Positions 53,489 to 61,844 of a DNA stretch of 64,000 nucleotides are shown piece by piece. A program made the position numbers and the translations under genes. The notes below the pieces were generated by a model. It worked only from the letters and a program-made list of their open reading frames with translations, was not told where the DNA came from and ran no database searches. Numbering within the stretch: position 1 is the stretch's first letter; the number at the start of each line of letters is the position of its first letter. This DNA is from DASSKA01 sp963839365 (GTDB taxonomy: Bacteria > Actinomycetota > Actinomycetes > Propionibacteriales > Nocardioidaceae), in contig CAWIUT010000005.1 of the NCBI GenBank assembly GCA_963839365.1, positions 62,001-126,000 of the forward strand, in the 5' to 3' direction.

Positions 53489-54223
53489 CTATGTGGTCCG
53501 CCGGCGCGTCGTACCCGCCGACCCGCCGTCCCCCGATCCCCCGCCGACGGGCGCGTCGCTGCTCACCCGGCTGCGCCGCCTCTTGTGGGGGCGCAGGTAG
53601 CCGAGGTCCCCGGCCGCGGAGTTGGTGGAGACCACGAACGGGCGCATCGGGGTGTACCGGATCACCGACAACGACGCGGGGTCCACCACGATCCGCTGGA
53701 ACTGGTCGAGGTGCATGCCGAAGGCGTCGGCGAGCACGGACTTGATGACGTCACCGTGGCTGACCGCCACCCAGACCGCGTCGGGCCCGTGCTCCTGCTC
53801 GATGCGCTCGTCCCAGCGCCGTACGGCCTGGACGCTGCGCGCCATCATCTGCGCCATCGACTCGCCGTCGGGGAAGCAGGCCGCCGAGGGGTGGTTCTGG
53901 ACCGTCTTCCACAGCGACTGCTTGGCCAGGTCCTTCAGCGCCCTGCCCGTCCAGGAGCCGTAGTCGCACTCCAAGAAGGCGCGGTCGGTGGCCACCTTGA
54001 GCCCGTCCGCTCGGCCGCGCGTGATCTCACGGGCGGTCTCCTTACAGCGCTCCAACGGGCTGGACACGATCGCCGCGAGAGGCAGCTCGGCCAACCGTTC
54101 CGCGATCCCCCTGGCCTGCTCGCGACCCTTGTCGTCGAGATGCACTCCCTTCGTCCTGCCGGCCAGGGTGCCGCTCGCGTTCGCGGTGCTGCGGCCGTGT
54201 CGGGCCAGGATCAGCGTTGCCAT
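53489..54223 (-). CDS. Histidine phosphatase superfamily protein (MSMEG_4193 family)
   Basis: 244 residues. Phosphohistidine catalytic motif LARHGRSTAN at residues 6-15, SSPLERCKETA, the second catalytic His in AVSHGDVIKSVLAD, and ECDYGSWTGR. It fits the TIGR03848/MSMEG_4193 family that accompanies SCO1664, DUF3090 and mshC. The substrate is not known; a phosphatase step of mycothiol synthesis lacks an assigned gene, as far as I know. The C-terminal 40 residues are Arg/Ser/Gly-rich. ATG 7 nt after TACCCT (minus strand, 54231-54236). Confidence 0.9.
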   Translation of the reverse strand: MATLILARHGRSTANASGTLAGRTKGVHLDDKGREQARGIAERLAELPLAAIVSSPLERCKETAREITRGRADGLKVATDRAFLECDYGSWTGRALKDLAKQSLWKTVQNHPSAACFPDGESMAQMMARSVQAVRRWDERIEQEHGPDAVWVAVSHGDVIKSVLADAFGMHLDQFQRIVVDPASLSVIRYTPMRPFVVSTNSAAGDLGYLRPHKRRRSRVSSDAPVGGGSGDGGSAGTTRRRTT

Positions 54224-54230
54224 GGATCCG

Positions 54231-54249
54231 AGGGTAGGGCACGTACCCT
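54231..54249. promoter_or_regulatory. Back-to-back -10 elements between phosphatase and corA
   Basis: AGGGTA-ggcacg-region-TACCCT: the two promoters' -10 hexamers (54231-54236 minus, 54244-54249 plus) are the two arms of an inverted repeat with a 7-bp centre. Each is 7 nt from its ATG. The entire intergenic gap is 33 bp, so each gene's -35 region would lie inside the other gene's start. Confidence 0.6.
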
Positions 54250-54256
54250 GAGCCGC

Positions 54257-55243
54257 ATGATCGTTGACAGTGCCGTCTACCGCGACGGGACCCGGGTGTC
54301 CCTCGAGGCGGGCAAGGACGACCTGGACTCCGTGCTCGAGGCCTGCAAGGGCGACAGGGACTTCGTGTGGCTGGGCCTCCACGAGCCGGACGAGGCGGAG
54401 ATGGAGCGTGTCTCGCACGCCTTCTCCCTGCACCCGCTTGCGGTCGAGGATGCCGTGCATGCGCACCAGAGGCCCAAGCTCGAGCGCTACGACGAGGACT
54501 TGTTCCTGGTCCTCAAGACACTGTGGTACGTCGACGAGCACGACGCGGTGGAGACCGGCGAGGTGAACCTGTTCGTCGGCCCCGGCTACGTCGTCAGCGT
54601 GCGTCACGGCAAGGGTGCCGAGCTGCACAGTGCGCGGCTCGACCTCGAGCGACGTGCCGCGGTGCTGGGGCACGGGCCCTCCGCGGTGGTCTACGCGATC
54701 TGCGACACCGTCGTGGACGGGTACGCGACCGTGGCGGCCTCTCTGGAGGTCGACGTCGACGAGGTGGAGGCGTCGGTGTTCTCCCCCGACCGCACCCAGG
54801 ACGAGCAGCGCATCTACATCCTCAAGCGCGAGCTGTCGGAGATGCGGCGTGCGGTGACCCCGTTGCGGGGCCCGATGGAGCGCTTCGCACTGGGCTCGGA
54901 CGCCATCCCGGTGATCAGGAAGGAGGCGGCACCGTTCTTCCGGGACGTCGCCGACCACGTGATCCGGGTCTCGGACCAGGTCGACTCGCTGGACTCACTG
55001 CTGTCCACCGCCTTCGACGCCCATCTGGCCCGGATCAGCGTCCAGCAGAACGAGGACATGCGGAAGATCTCCGCCTGGGTGGCGATCGCGGCCGTGATCA
55101 CCCTGGTCGCCGGCATCTACGGCATGAACTTCAACCACATGCCGGAGCTGCACTGGCGGTTCGGCTACTTCTACGCCCTGGGCGTGATGGTGCTCGCCTC
55201 GGGCGTGCTCTACCGGCTGTTCAAGAAGTCCGGCTGGTTGTGA
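54257..55243 (+). CDS. corA: CorA-family magnesium/cobalt transporter
   Basis: 328 residues. Pentameric Mg2+ channel. Cytoplasmic N-terminal domain (to about 265) ending in the long stalk helix, then two membrane helices; the selectivity motif GMN is at residues 289-291 (YGMNF), followed by the short MPEL-containing loop and the second helix. The C-terminus KKSGWL is the usual basic tail. ATG fixed by the promoter hexamer 7 nt upstream; a much longer open frame upstream is antisense to the phosphatase genes. Confidence 0.93.
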   Translation: MIVDSAVYRDGTRVSLEAGKDDLDSVLEACKGDRDFVWLGLHEPDEAEMERVSHAFSLHPLAVEDAVHAHQRPKLERYDEDLFLVLKTLWYVDEHDAVETGEVNLFVGPGYVVSVRHGKGAELHSARLDLERRAAVLGHGPSAVVYAICDTVVDGYATVAASLEVDVDEVEASVFSPDRTQDEQRIYILKRELSEMRRAVTPLRGPMERFALGSDAIPVIRKEAAPFFRDVADHVIRVSDQVDSLDSLLSTAFDAHLARISVQQNEDMRKISAWVAIAAVITLVAGIYGMNFNHMPELHWRFGYFYALGVMVLASGVLYRLFKKSGWL

Positions 55244-55244
55244 C

Positions 55245-55271
55245 CTACCGGCCTGGGACACCGGCCAGTAG
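55245..55271. terminator. Hairpin between convergent corA and GH6 genes
   Basis: CTACCGGCC pairs with GGCCAGTAG, one C:A mismatch, 9-nt loop. It starts two bases after the corA stop and ends shortly before the GH6 stop, so it can act in both directions. Confidence 0.5.
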
Positions 55272-55277
55272 CGCGTC

Positions 55278-56420
55278 TCAGTAGGGCGTCGTCCGGGCGA
55301 CCGCCAGGGCGCGCTGCATCGAGAACGGCCCCTTCTGGTCGGTCAGCCACGGACGGCTGAACCACAGGTAGGCGTCGACGTGCCGCCGCGCCATCCTCCG
55401 CGCCCGGTGCGGCAGGTGCCAGCGCTTCGCGCCCACCCGGGTGGTCGGCGGGATTCCCAGGGTGTCGCAATGGTGCTGGGTGCGGGTGCTGCAGGTCTCG
55501 GCGTTGTTGAAGTCCCCGTTGCGGTGGTGGCGCCAGTACCACAGCCAGGTGAAGGGGTGGCCGTTGTCGGCGGTGTCGATGACGAAGTGCCGGTCGGGGA
55601 TGCCGGCCTTGGCCAGCCGGTTCACGATCCGGGTGCCGTAGGCGATGTCGGCTGCGGTGCCCGTGTAGTGCGTGGCGCCGAGCGCGAAGCCGCGCACGTC
55701 CTGCACGCCGGCGCGCTTGAGCATGCGCACCGCTACCGGCACCTTGAGCCAGTCGGAGTCGCTCGCGTCGAGGTACACGCTGGCGTTCGGCAGCGACCCG
55801 AACCGCTGAGCGGCGTAGCGGGCCAGCCGCAGCCGCACGGCCGGCCGCCAGCCCTTCAGCGAGACCCCCAGGTCGGGCTCGAGCACCATCGCGACCCGGG
55901 CGGACCCGATCGCGGAGGCGGCGTGGTCCACCCAGCTGCGGTAGCTCTGCTGCTCCGCGCTGGTGATCGGGTCGTCCTTGCGACCCTCACCGTCGGGGAA
56001 GAGCCGGAACATGGCCATCTGCACGACGACGTCGGGGTTCCCGTTCTGCGCCTGGGCGATGTAGCTGCTGACCTTGTCGCCGATCTGGCTGGCCGGGATC
56101 CAGCCGCCGAACCAGCGGACCCGGGGTCGCAGCGCCTCCTTGGCAAGCAGGCGCATCTTCCGCGTCTGGTTCCTGTGCTTTGCCTGCAGGTAGGCGGGGT
56201 AGAGGCCGTCGGCTCCGCCGGTGTAGACCCCCCAGCGGTGCCCGGCGAGCGGGTTGGCGGTGCCCGCGGTGCGTGCCCGGGCCGGGGTGGCGTTCGCCGC
56301 CGGGCCGAGCGTGGCGAGCACCGTGGCGAGCGCCACCACCAGTGCCGCAAGCAGGAACGCCGGTCGGACGGCCCCCCGGCCCGCTGTCATCGGAGCATCG
56401 GACAAGCGTGGTTCGCGCAT
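55278..56420 (-). CDS. Secreted glycoside hydrolase family 6 protein
   Basis: 380 residues. An N-terminal signal peptide (hydrophobic run FLLAALVVALATVLATLG around residues 21-38) precedes a GH6 fold, the family of endoglucanases and cellobiohydrolases. GH6 landmarks: VAMVLEPDLGV, VYLDASDSDWLKV, RGFALGATHY, FVIDTADNGHPF, PPTTRVG, and HVDAYLWFSRPW. The loop FPDGEGRKDDP stands where the catalytic acid usually lies in a Pro-x-Arg-Asp-Cys context, but the cysteine is absent. No carbohydrate-binding module. ATG 56420 has GAGGAAGG about 12 nt upstream; ATG 56390 is an alternative. Not part of the conserved neighbourhood. Confidence 0.85.
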   Translation of the reverse strand: MREPRLSDAPMTAGRGAVRPAFLLAALVVALATVLATLGPAANATPARARTAGTANPLAGHRWGVYTGGADGLYPAYLQAKHRNQTRKMRLLAKEALRPRVRWFGGWIPASQIGDKVSSYIAQAQNGNPDVVVQMAMFRLFPDGEGRKDDPITSAEQQSYRSWVDHAASAIGSARVAMVLEPDLGVSLKGWRPAVRLRLARYAAQRFGSLPNASVYLDASDSDWLKVPVAVRMLKRAGVQDVRGFALGATHYTGTAADIAYGTRIVNRLAKAGIPDRHFVIDTADNGHPFTWLWYWRHHRNGDFNNAETCSTRTQHHCDTLGIPPTTRVGAKRWHLPHRARRMARRHVDAYLWFSRPWLTDQKGPFSMQRALAVARTTPY

Positions 56421-56540
56421 CGAGAGCGCATCCTTCCTCGCGCGGGTACGTCGGCGTCCGGCCATTCTCGCGAGCGAGGACGATGTTCGCAGAAAGTTCG
56501 ATATATCCACCGGAACCGCCGAGCGGTGTCTCCCGACGCG

Positions 56541-56612
56541 CCGGTGGGAGGCCCGGTGGGAGGCCCGGTGGCAGGCTCGGTGTCAGGCTCGGTGGGAGGC
56601 TCGGTGCCAGGC
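56541..56612. repeat. Six 12-bp tandem repeats downstream of uppP
   Basis: Units follow (C/T)CGGTGNNAGGC: CCGGTGGGAGGC twice, then CCGGTGGCAGGC, TCGGTGTCAGGC, TCGGTGGGAGGC, TCGGTGCCAGGC, with a seventh degenerate copy that runs into the uppP stop codon. It fills most of the gap between uppP and the GH6 promoter. Confidence 0.85.
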
Positions 56613-56618
56613 CGGCTG

Positions 56619-57446
56619 TCAGACCGGCGTCATGGCACCGGTGGCCAGCGCGATCACCAGCGCCACGCCCAGCAGCACCCGGTAGGGCACGAACCGGGCG
56701 ATGCTGTGGTGGGCGACGAAGTGCAGCAGCCAGGCGATCGAGGCGTAGGCGATCACGAAGCTGACCAGTGTGGCGACGATCGTCTGGCCGGCGCCGATGC
56801 CGCTGCCGATCGCGTCCTTGAGCTCGAACAGGCCCGCGGCGACCAGCGCCGGGATCGACAAGAAGAAGGACAGCCGGGTGGCGGTCACCCGGTCGAGGCC
56901 GCGGAACAGGCCGGCAGAGATCGTGGCACCGGAGCGGGAGACGCCGGGGATCAGCGCGAAGCACTGCACCAGCCCGACCACGACCGCGTCCAGGGCGCTC
57001 AGCCGGGACTCGCTGCGGTCCTGCGAGGCAGTGCGCTCGGCGGCGAGCATGACCACGCTCCAGAGGATCAGCCCCGCCGCGACCACCCACAGCGACCGCA
57101 GCGGTCCGGTGATGAAGTCCTTGGCGAGCAGCCCGACGATGCCGATCGGGATCGTGCCGATGATGACGAACCAGCCCACCCGGTGGTCGAACTTGCCGCG
57201 GTACTCCGCCTTGAACAGCCCGATCACCCAAGCCTTGGCGATGCGCCAGATGTCCCGCCAGAAGTAGATGACGACCGCGGCGATGGCGCCCATCTGGATG
57301 ATCGCGGTGAAGGCGGTGATGTGCGGGTCGTCGATGTTCATCCCCATCAGCTTCTCGGCGATGGTGAGGTGGCCGGTGCTCGAGACGGGAAGGAACTCGG
57401 TGAGACCTTCGATGATTCCCAGGATCACTGCCTGCAGGTAGTCCAT
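56619..57446 (-). CDS. uppP: Undecaprenyl-diphosphate phosphatase
   Basis: 275 residues, about eight membrane helices. Recycles undecaprenyl pyrophosphate for cell-wall synthesis. ILGIIEGLTEFLPVSSTGHL carries the conserved Glu-rich active-site motif and PVSSTGH; the second motif is IPGVSRSGATISAGLF. The ATG has GAGGAAG upstream, and TACGCT about 45 nt upstream could be the promoter. Position near the mshC block matches Rv2136c. Confidence 0.94.
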   Translation of the reverse strand: MDYLQAVILGIIEGLTEFLPVSSTGHLTIAEKLMGMNIDDPHITAFTAIIQMGAIAAVVIYFWRDIWRIAKAWVIGLFKAEYRGKFDHRVGWFVIIGTIPIGIVGLLAKDFITGPLRSLWVVAAGLILWSVVMLAAERTASQDRSESRLSALDAVVVGLVQCFALIPGVSRSGATISAGLFRGLDRVTATRLSFFLSIPALVAAGLFELKDAIGSGIGAGQTIVATLVSFVIAYASIAWLLHFVAHHSIARFVPYRVLLGVALVIALATGAMTPV

Positions 57447-57582
57447 GTGCGCTTCCTCGCGACGAGAGCCGATCGGCCGCGAAAAGCGTACGCACAACGG
57501 GGGCGGTTGCGCGGCAACAACGCCGGGTTGCCGGCGGCGAGGCGCCGCGCCCGGGGGTCTGTCGGCTCGATAGCGTGAGGCC

Positions 57583-58566
57583 ATGCAGCAACGCTTCGTG
57601 GGCCGCACCGGCCTGAAGGTGTCCCGTCTGGGGCTCGGGACCCTGACCTGGGGCCGTGACACCGACGAGCACGAGGCCCGCGACCAGATGGTCGCGTTCG
57701 TGGAGGCCGGCGGCACGCTGGTCGACACCGCGGCCGGCTACGGGGACGGGGCGTCGGAGGAGCTGATCGGCTCCTTCATCGGCGACGTCGTGGCCCGCGA
57801 CGACCTGGTGCTCGCCACGAAGGCCGGCATCAGCCGGGCCCGGGGGGCGCGCGAGACCAACACCTCGCGGGGTTACCTGATCGCCACGCTGGACGCCTCG
57901 CTGCGGCGGCTCGGGGTGGACCACGTGGATCTGTGGCAGGTGCACACGTGGGTCGACGAGATCCCGCTGGAGGAGACGCTCGGTGCGCTGGACTACGCGG
58001 TGTCGACCGGGCGCGCCGCGTACGTCGGCGTCTCCAACTACCGCGGCTGGCAAAGCGCCCAGGCGGCGACCTGGCAGACCGCCGTCCCGGGGCGGGCGCG
58101 GCTGGCGGCCAACCAGGTGGAGTACTCCCTGGTGAACCGCGGGGCGGAGGCAGAGGTCATCCCGGCGGCTCGGGCGCTCGGCCTCGGGGTGCTGCCCTGG
58201 TCACCGCTCGGGCGTGGCGTGCTGACCGGGAAGTACCGCACCGGCACCCCGGCCGACTCCCGGGCCGCGTCGCCGCACTTCTCGAACTTCGTGGGCAACT
58301 ACCTGACCGAGCGCAACGCCCGGATCGTCGAGGCGGTGGTCCGGGCCGCGGAGGGACTGAGCTGGTCACCGCTGGAGGTGGCCCTGGCCTGGGTGCGCGA
58401 CCGGCCGGGGGTGACCGCGCCGGTCGTGGGCGCCCGGACGGCCGCCCAGCTACGGGGCTCGCTGACCGTCGAGGACTGCACGCTGCCGGCCGAGATCGTG
58501 GCGGCTCTCGACGACGTGTCCTCGGGCCGCGAGCCCGATCCCGAGCCGGAACCCGCCAGGGCGTAG
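57583..58566 (+). CDS. Aldo/keto reductase
   Basis: 327 residues, NADPH-dependent AKR TIM barrel. Catalytic residues by alignment: Asp in TLVDTAAGYGDG, Tyr in AAGYG, Lys in VLATKAGI and His in WQVHTWVDE. The pattern VGVSNYRGWQ and GVLPWSPLGRGVLTGKY supports the YajO/Tas-like group. The acidic-Pro tail EPDPEPEPARA is unstructured. ATG is 6 nt after TAGCGT (57571-57576). Substrate unknown. Confidence 0.9.
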   Translation: MQQRFVGRTGLKVSRLGLGTLTWGRDTDEHEARDQMVAFVEAGGTLVDTAAGYGDGASEELIGSFIGDVVARDDLVLATKAGISRARGARETNTSRGYLIATLDASLRRLGVDHVDLWQVHTWVDEIPLEETLGALDYAVSTGRAAYVGVSNYRGWQSAQAATWQTAVPGRARLAANQVEYSLVNRGAEAEVIPAARALGLGVLPWSPLGRGVLTGKYRTGTPADSRAASPHFSNFVGNYLTERNARIVEAVVRAAEGLSWSPLEVALAWVRDRPGVTAPVVGARTAAQLRGSLTVEDCTLPAEIVAALDDVSSGREPDPEPEPARA

Positions 58567-58611
58567 CCCGCAACGCCTACGACGGTTGGCTGCTCGTGCC
58601 ACCATGGCTGC

Positions 58612-58854
58612 ATGTCTCGCGCACCCGCCCAGTCCGGCGCGAAGCGCGCCCCGCTGGGCCCTCGAGTGGAGTACGAGTTCGACCGCCTGACCCTCTCGCG
58701 GGACTTCTCCCGGAACTTCGTGACCCGACTGCTGATCGAGCGGGCCGAGCACGGGGGGTGGGAGCTCGACCGACTGCGGCTGTTCCCCGACGGGACCCGC
58801 AAAGTGGTGCTCCGCCGCAAGATCATCCGTCAGCGAGCCACCTTGTTGGTCTAG
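58612..58854 (+). CDS. DUF5703 family protein
   Basis: 80 residues, small basic protein. VEYEFDRLTLSRDFSRN and ERAEHGGWELDRLRLFPDGTRKV are the recognisable parts (quoted briefly: RLTLSRDFSRN, HGGWELDRLRL). The family is conserved in actinobacteria at this locus (Rv2137c region) and has no known role. A CACCAT hexamer 6 nt before the ATG may be its -10. Confidence 0.8.
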   Translation: MSRAPAQSGAKRAPLGPRVEYEFDRLTLSRDFSRNFVTRLLIERAEHGGWELDRLRLFPDGTRKVVLRRKIIRQRATLLV

Positions 58855-58890
58855 CGGTCCGGTTCGACGGCCCGGCCCGACCGTCCGGGG

Positions 58891-60228
58891 TCAGACCTTC
58901 GCGAGGAACCGGTCGAAGACTCGCGACCCGAACTCCAGGGCATCCACCGGCACCCGCTCGTCGACGCCGTGGAACAGCGCGGTGAAGTCCAGGTCCGCCG
59001 GTAGCCGCAGCGGCGCGAAGCCGAAGGAGCGGATGCCCAGCTTCTTCCAGTGCTTGGCGTCGGTCCCTCCGGACATCAGGTACGGCGCCACCAGGGCGTC
59101 GGGGTCCTCGGCGAGGATCGAGCTGGTGATCGCGTCGACCACGGGCCCGTCGAAGGTGGTCTGCAGGGCGTGCTGCCGGCTCACGAAGTCCACGCTCACC
59201 CGCTCCCCCAGCAGCTCGCTCAGCGTGGCGAAGAACTCCTCCTCGTAGCCGGGCAGGAACCGGCCGTCCACCTGCGCGGTCGCCTCACCGGGCACCACGT
59301 TGACCTTGTAACCCGCTTCGAGCATCGTGGGGTTGGTCGTGTGCCGGATCACTGCGCCGAGCATGCGGGACGCGGAGCCGAACTCCTCCACGAGTGCTTC
59401 GGCGTTGTCCGGGGTGGCCTCGACGCCGGCCAGCTCGCCGACCGCCGCGAGCAGCACCTGCATGGACGGGGTGAGCCGGACCGGCCACTTGTGCCGGCCG
59501 AGGCGGGCCACGGCGGCGGCCAGCTCGGTCACCGCGTTGTCCGGGTGCCGCATCGACCCGTGCCCGGCGTTGCCCTGGACGCTCAACCGCATCCAGGCCA
59601 TGCCCTTCTCCGCGGCCTCGATCAGGTAAAGCCGGCGACCGCGCACGGTGGTGCTGAAGCCACCGACCTCTCCGATCGCCTCGGTGCAGCCCTCGAGCAG
59701 GTCGGCGTGGTTCTCCACGACGTACTCGGCACCCTTGTGGCCGCCGGCCTCCTCGTCGGCGGTGAAGCACAGCACGATGGGGCGTTGCGGCACGGCGCCG
59801 GCGCGGGTGCGGGCGCGCACCACCGACAGCAGCATGGCGTCGAAGTCCTTCATGTCGACGGCCCCCCGGCCCCACAGGTACCCGTCCCGGATCTCGCCGG
59901 AGAACGGGTCCACCTGCCAGTCGCGGGCGTCGGCGGGCACCACGTCGAGGTGGCCGTGCAGCAGCAGCGGCCTCCCGGCGTCGCCGGGGCCGTTCCCGGA
60001 GCCTCCCCAGTGCGCGACCAGGCTGGTGCGGCCCGGCTCGGACTCCATCAGCGTCGGCTCGATACCGACCTCGTCGAGCAGCGCCGCGACATGCTCGGCC
60101 GCCTTCCGCTCCCCCGGTCCGGACCCGTCCCCGAAGTTGGTGGTGTCGATCCGGAGCAGGTCCCGACAGATCTCCACGGTCTCGGCGGCGGGATCGTACT
60201 CCTGGGCAGGCTGGGTCGGAGTGCTCAT
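58891..60228 (-). CDS. M20-family metallopeptidase (dipeptidase/deacylase type)
   Basis: 445 residues. Zinc-dependent hydrolase: metal ligands in LLLHGHLDVVPAD (His, Asp), GRGAVDMKD (Asp), TADEEAGGHKGAE (catalytic Glu then Glu ligand) and the C-terminal His in FHGVDER. The lid domain covers about 195-320. No signal peptide. Likely a cytosolic dipeptidase or acylamino-acid hydrolase, matching Rv2141c by position. ATG 7 nt after CAGGAT (60236-60241); the ATG three codons upstream falls in that hexamer. Confidence 0.9.
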   Translation of the reverse strand: MSTPTQPAQEYDPAAETVEICRDLLRIDTTNFGDGSGPGERKAAEHVAALLDEVGIEPTLMESEPGRTSLVAHWGGSGNGPGDAGRPLLLHGHLDVVPADARDWQVDPFSGEIRDGYLWGRGAVDMKDFDAMLLSVVRARTRAGAVPQRPIVLCFTADEEAGGHKGAEYVVENHADLLEGCTEAIGEVGGFSTTVRGRRLYLIEAAEKGMAWMRLSVQGNAGHGSMRHPDNAVTELAAAVARLGRHKWPVRLTPSMQVLLAAVGELAGVEATPDNAEALVEEFGSASRMLGAVIRHTTNPTMLEAGYKVNVVPGEATAQVDGRFLPGYEEEFFATLSELLGERVSVDFVSRQHALQTTFDGPVVDAITSSILAEDPDALVAPYLMSGGTDAKHWKKLGIRSFGFAPLRLPADLDFTALFHGVDERVPVDALEFGSRVFDRFLAKV

Positions 60229-60321
60229 GCAGCCCATCCTGACATCGCAGCAGCTGAGACGGCCCGTTCCCCTCGGCGGGCGGCTGCTTTGCTACAGTTA
60301 CCGCCGGCCTGGCCGCTCATC

Positions 60322-60327
60322 TAGAGT
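60322..60327 (+). promoter_or_regulatory. Probable -10 of tRNA-Leu
   Basis: TAGAGT, 15 bp before the mature 5' end of the tRNA. A start about 7 nt downstream would give a short 5' leader for RNase P. TACAGT at 60293-60298 is a second candidate. Confidence 0.4.
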
Positions 60328-60342
60328 GGTCCTGCACACCAA

Positions 60343-60427
60343 GTCCGGGTGGCGGAATAGGTAGACGCGCTAGCTTGAGGTGCTAGTCCTCGTATAGAGG
60401 GTGGGGGTTCAAGTCCCCCCTCGGACA
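60343..60427 (+). tRNA. tRNA-Leu (anticodon GAG)
   Basis: 85-nt class II tRNA. Acceptor GTCCGGG pairs with CTCGGAC (one G-T pair). The anticodon loop TTGAGGT at 60375-60381 gives GAG, reading CUC and CUU. A long variable arm (CCTCGTATAGAGG) and the T-arm GGGGGTTCAAGTCCCCC are clear. The 3' CCA is not encoded: the discriminator A is followed by CCG. A hairpin terminator follows. Confidence 0.95.
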
Positions 60428-60436
60428 CCGACGCGA

Positions 60437-60470
60437 TCCCCCGCCCCTGGCCCGGCGTCAGGGTGGGGGA
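60437..60470 (+). terminator. Terminator after tRNA-Leu
   Basis: TCCCCCGCCCCTG pairs with CAGGGTGGGGGA (one bulge and one G-T), 9-nt loop, followed by cttgctttct. A good intrinsic terminator 10 bp after the tRNA. Confidence 0.65.
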
Positions 60471-60538
60471 CTTGCTTTCTCCGGGCGCGGCTTCTCCGGG
60501 CGAGCAGCTCGGCCGGGTCGTCAGGCTCGGGTCACCTG

Positions 60539-61648
60539 TCACTCCGTCCGTCCCTTCCAGAGGGCGCCGCGGCCGACGTAGTGCCGGCGGGCGCTGTCGA
60601 CGGTCATCGCCAGGTAGAGCAGGGCGATGCCGGGCAGGGCCGGTGCCCATCGGCGGTCGACTCCGTGGAAGCGCAGCATCGGCACGTACGTCGCCGCCAT
60701 GACCGACCACCCCGCAATGCCGAACGCCGCCACCAGGGGCTGGCGAAGGGCCAGCCCCCAGACCGTGGCGGCCGGTGGGACGGCGTACACGAGCAGCAGT
60801 CCCACGACCGTCGCGCCCAGCAGCACCGGGGAGTAACGCAGCTGGACATAGGCGCTGCGCGCCACCATCTGCCACACGTCGGCGAGCAAGGGGTAAGGAC
60901 GCACGCTCGTCGTCCGTGGAGCCACGCCCAGCCAGATCCGACCGCGTGGCTTCAGCAGCCGTGCCAACGCAACGTCGTCGATGCGCGCGCTCCTGATCTC
61001 CCTCAGCCCGCCTGCGGCCTCGAGCGCGGAACGCCGTGCCAGCATGCATCCGCCGGCAGCGGCCGCGGTCCTGCCCGGCCCGTTCACCCTCGAGAACGGG
61101 TAGAGCTGGGCGAAGAAGTAGACGAACGCCGGGATGGCCAGCCGCTCCCACACCGACTCGGCACGCAGCCGCACCATCTGGGACACCAGGACCAGCCGGT
61201 GGGTGACGGCCGCCGCGACCAGCTCGGCGAGTGCCCCGTCCGGAAAGGCGATGTCCGCGTCGGTGAACAGCAGGAACTCGGGCGCGCCGGCGGCCTCGAC
61301 CCCGGTGGCCATCGCCGAGACCTTCCCCGCCCAACCAGGCGGCGGGCCCGGCGAGCGGATCACCTGGGCACCCAGCCGCGCCGCCTGCTCCCCGGTGCTG
61401 TCGCTGCTCTCGTCGTCGACGACGATCACCCGGAACGGGCCGGGATACTGCTGCCTCAGCAGCGTCGGCAAGGTGCGCGACAGCACCTTGGCCTCGTCGC
61501 GCGCGGGAACCACCGCAACGACGGACGGCCACGCCGTCTGTGCCGCGTCGGCACGCGGCAGCCGCGGCGGGATCCAGAACCGGCCGTGGCCGAGTGCCAG
61601 GTAGATCCAGATGACCAGACTCACTCCACCGACGATCTGGGCCACCAT
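60539..61648 (-). CDS. Membrane glycosyltransferase, GT2 (HpnB-like)
   Basis: 369 residues. An N-terminal helix (VGGVSLVIWIYLALGHG) anchors a GT-A domain: VVAVVPARDEAKVL, VIVVDDESSDSTGE (first acidic motif), LFTDADIAFPDGAL (DxD), and IDDVALARLLK. Two or three C-terminal membrane helices follow. The sequence resembles hopene-associated HpnB-type transferases; no hopanoid genes are in view, so the acceptor is unknown. ATG 6 nt after CAGGAT (61655-61660). Confidence 0.85.
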   Translation of the reverse strand: MVAQIVGGVSLVIWIYLALGHGRFWIPPRLPRADAAQTAWPSVVAVVPARDEAKVLSRTLPTLLRQQYPGPFRVIVVDDESSDSTGEQAARLGAQVIRSPGPPPGWAGKVSAMATGVEAAGAPEFLLFTDADIAFPDGALAELVAAAVTHRLVLVSQMVRLRAESVWERLAIPAFVYFFAQLYPFSRVNGPGRTAAAAGGCMLARRSALEAAGGLREIRSARIDDVALARLLKPRGRIWLGVAPRTTSVRPYPLLADVWQMVARSAYVQLRYSPVLLGATVVGLLLVYAVPPAATVWGLALRQPLVAAFGIAGWSVMAATYVPMLRFHGVDRRWAPALPGIALLYLAMTVDSARRHYVGRGALWKGRTE

Positions 61649-61802
61649 GGGTCGATCCTGTCAGAGCGCCAGTCGATCAACGACGCTCGTTGCACGAGCT
61701 CCTGCGCGAGCCAAGGAAGTCGGCGTGCGAATCGGGCGTGTTCTCACGCGAAGAGGCCATTTGGTCCATAGAGTGCAGGTGCCCCCCGTTGTCCGGAGCC
61801 AG

Positions 61803-61839
61803 GAGCACCATCGGGGTTCTTCTCCCGGGGCGGGTGCTC
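61803..61839 (+). promoter_or_regulatory. Leader hairpin just before the sulfatase start
   Basis: GAGCACC pairs with GGTGCTC across a 23-nt loop, ending 5 nt before the ATG. The ribosome site of this gene is weak, and this stem would enclose the initiation region's upstream side. Only the pairing is seen; a regulatory role is inference. Confidence 0.3.
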
Positions 61840-61844
61840 TCGAC

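Noticed and set aside
56541..56612. Coding tetrapeptide repeat continuing uppP
   Set aside because: The uppP stop codon precedes it, UppP is already full length, and the repeat frame has no start or ribosome site.
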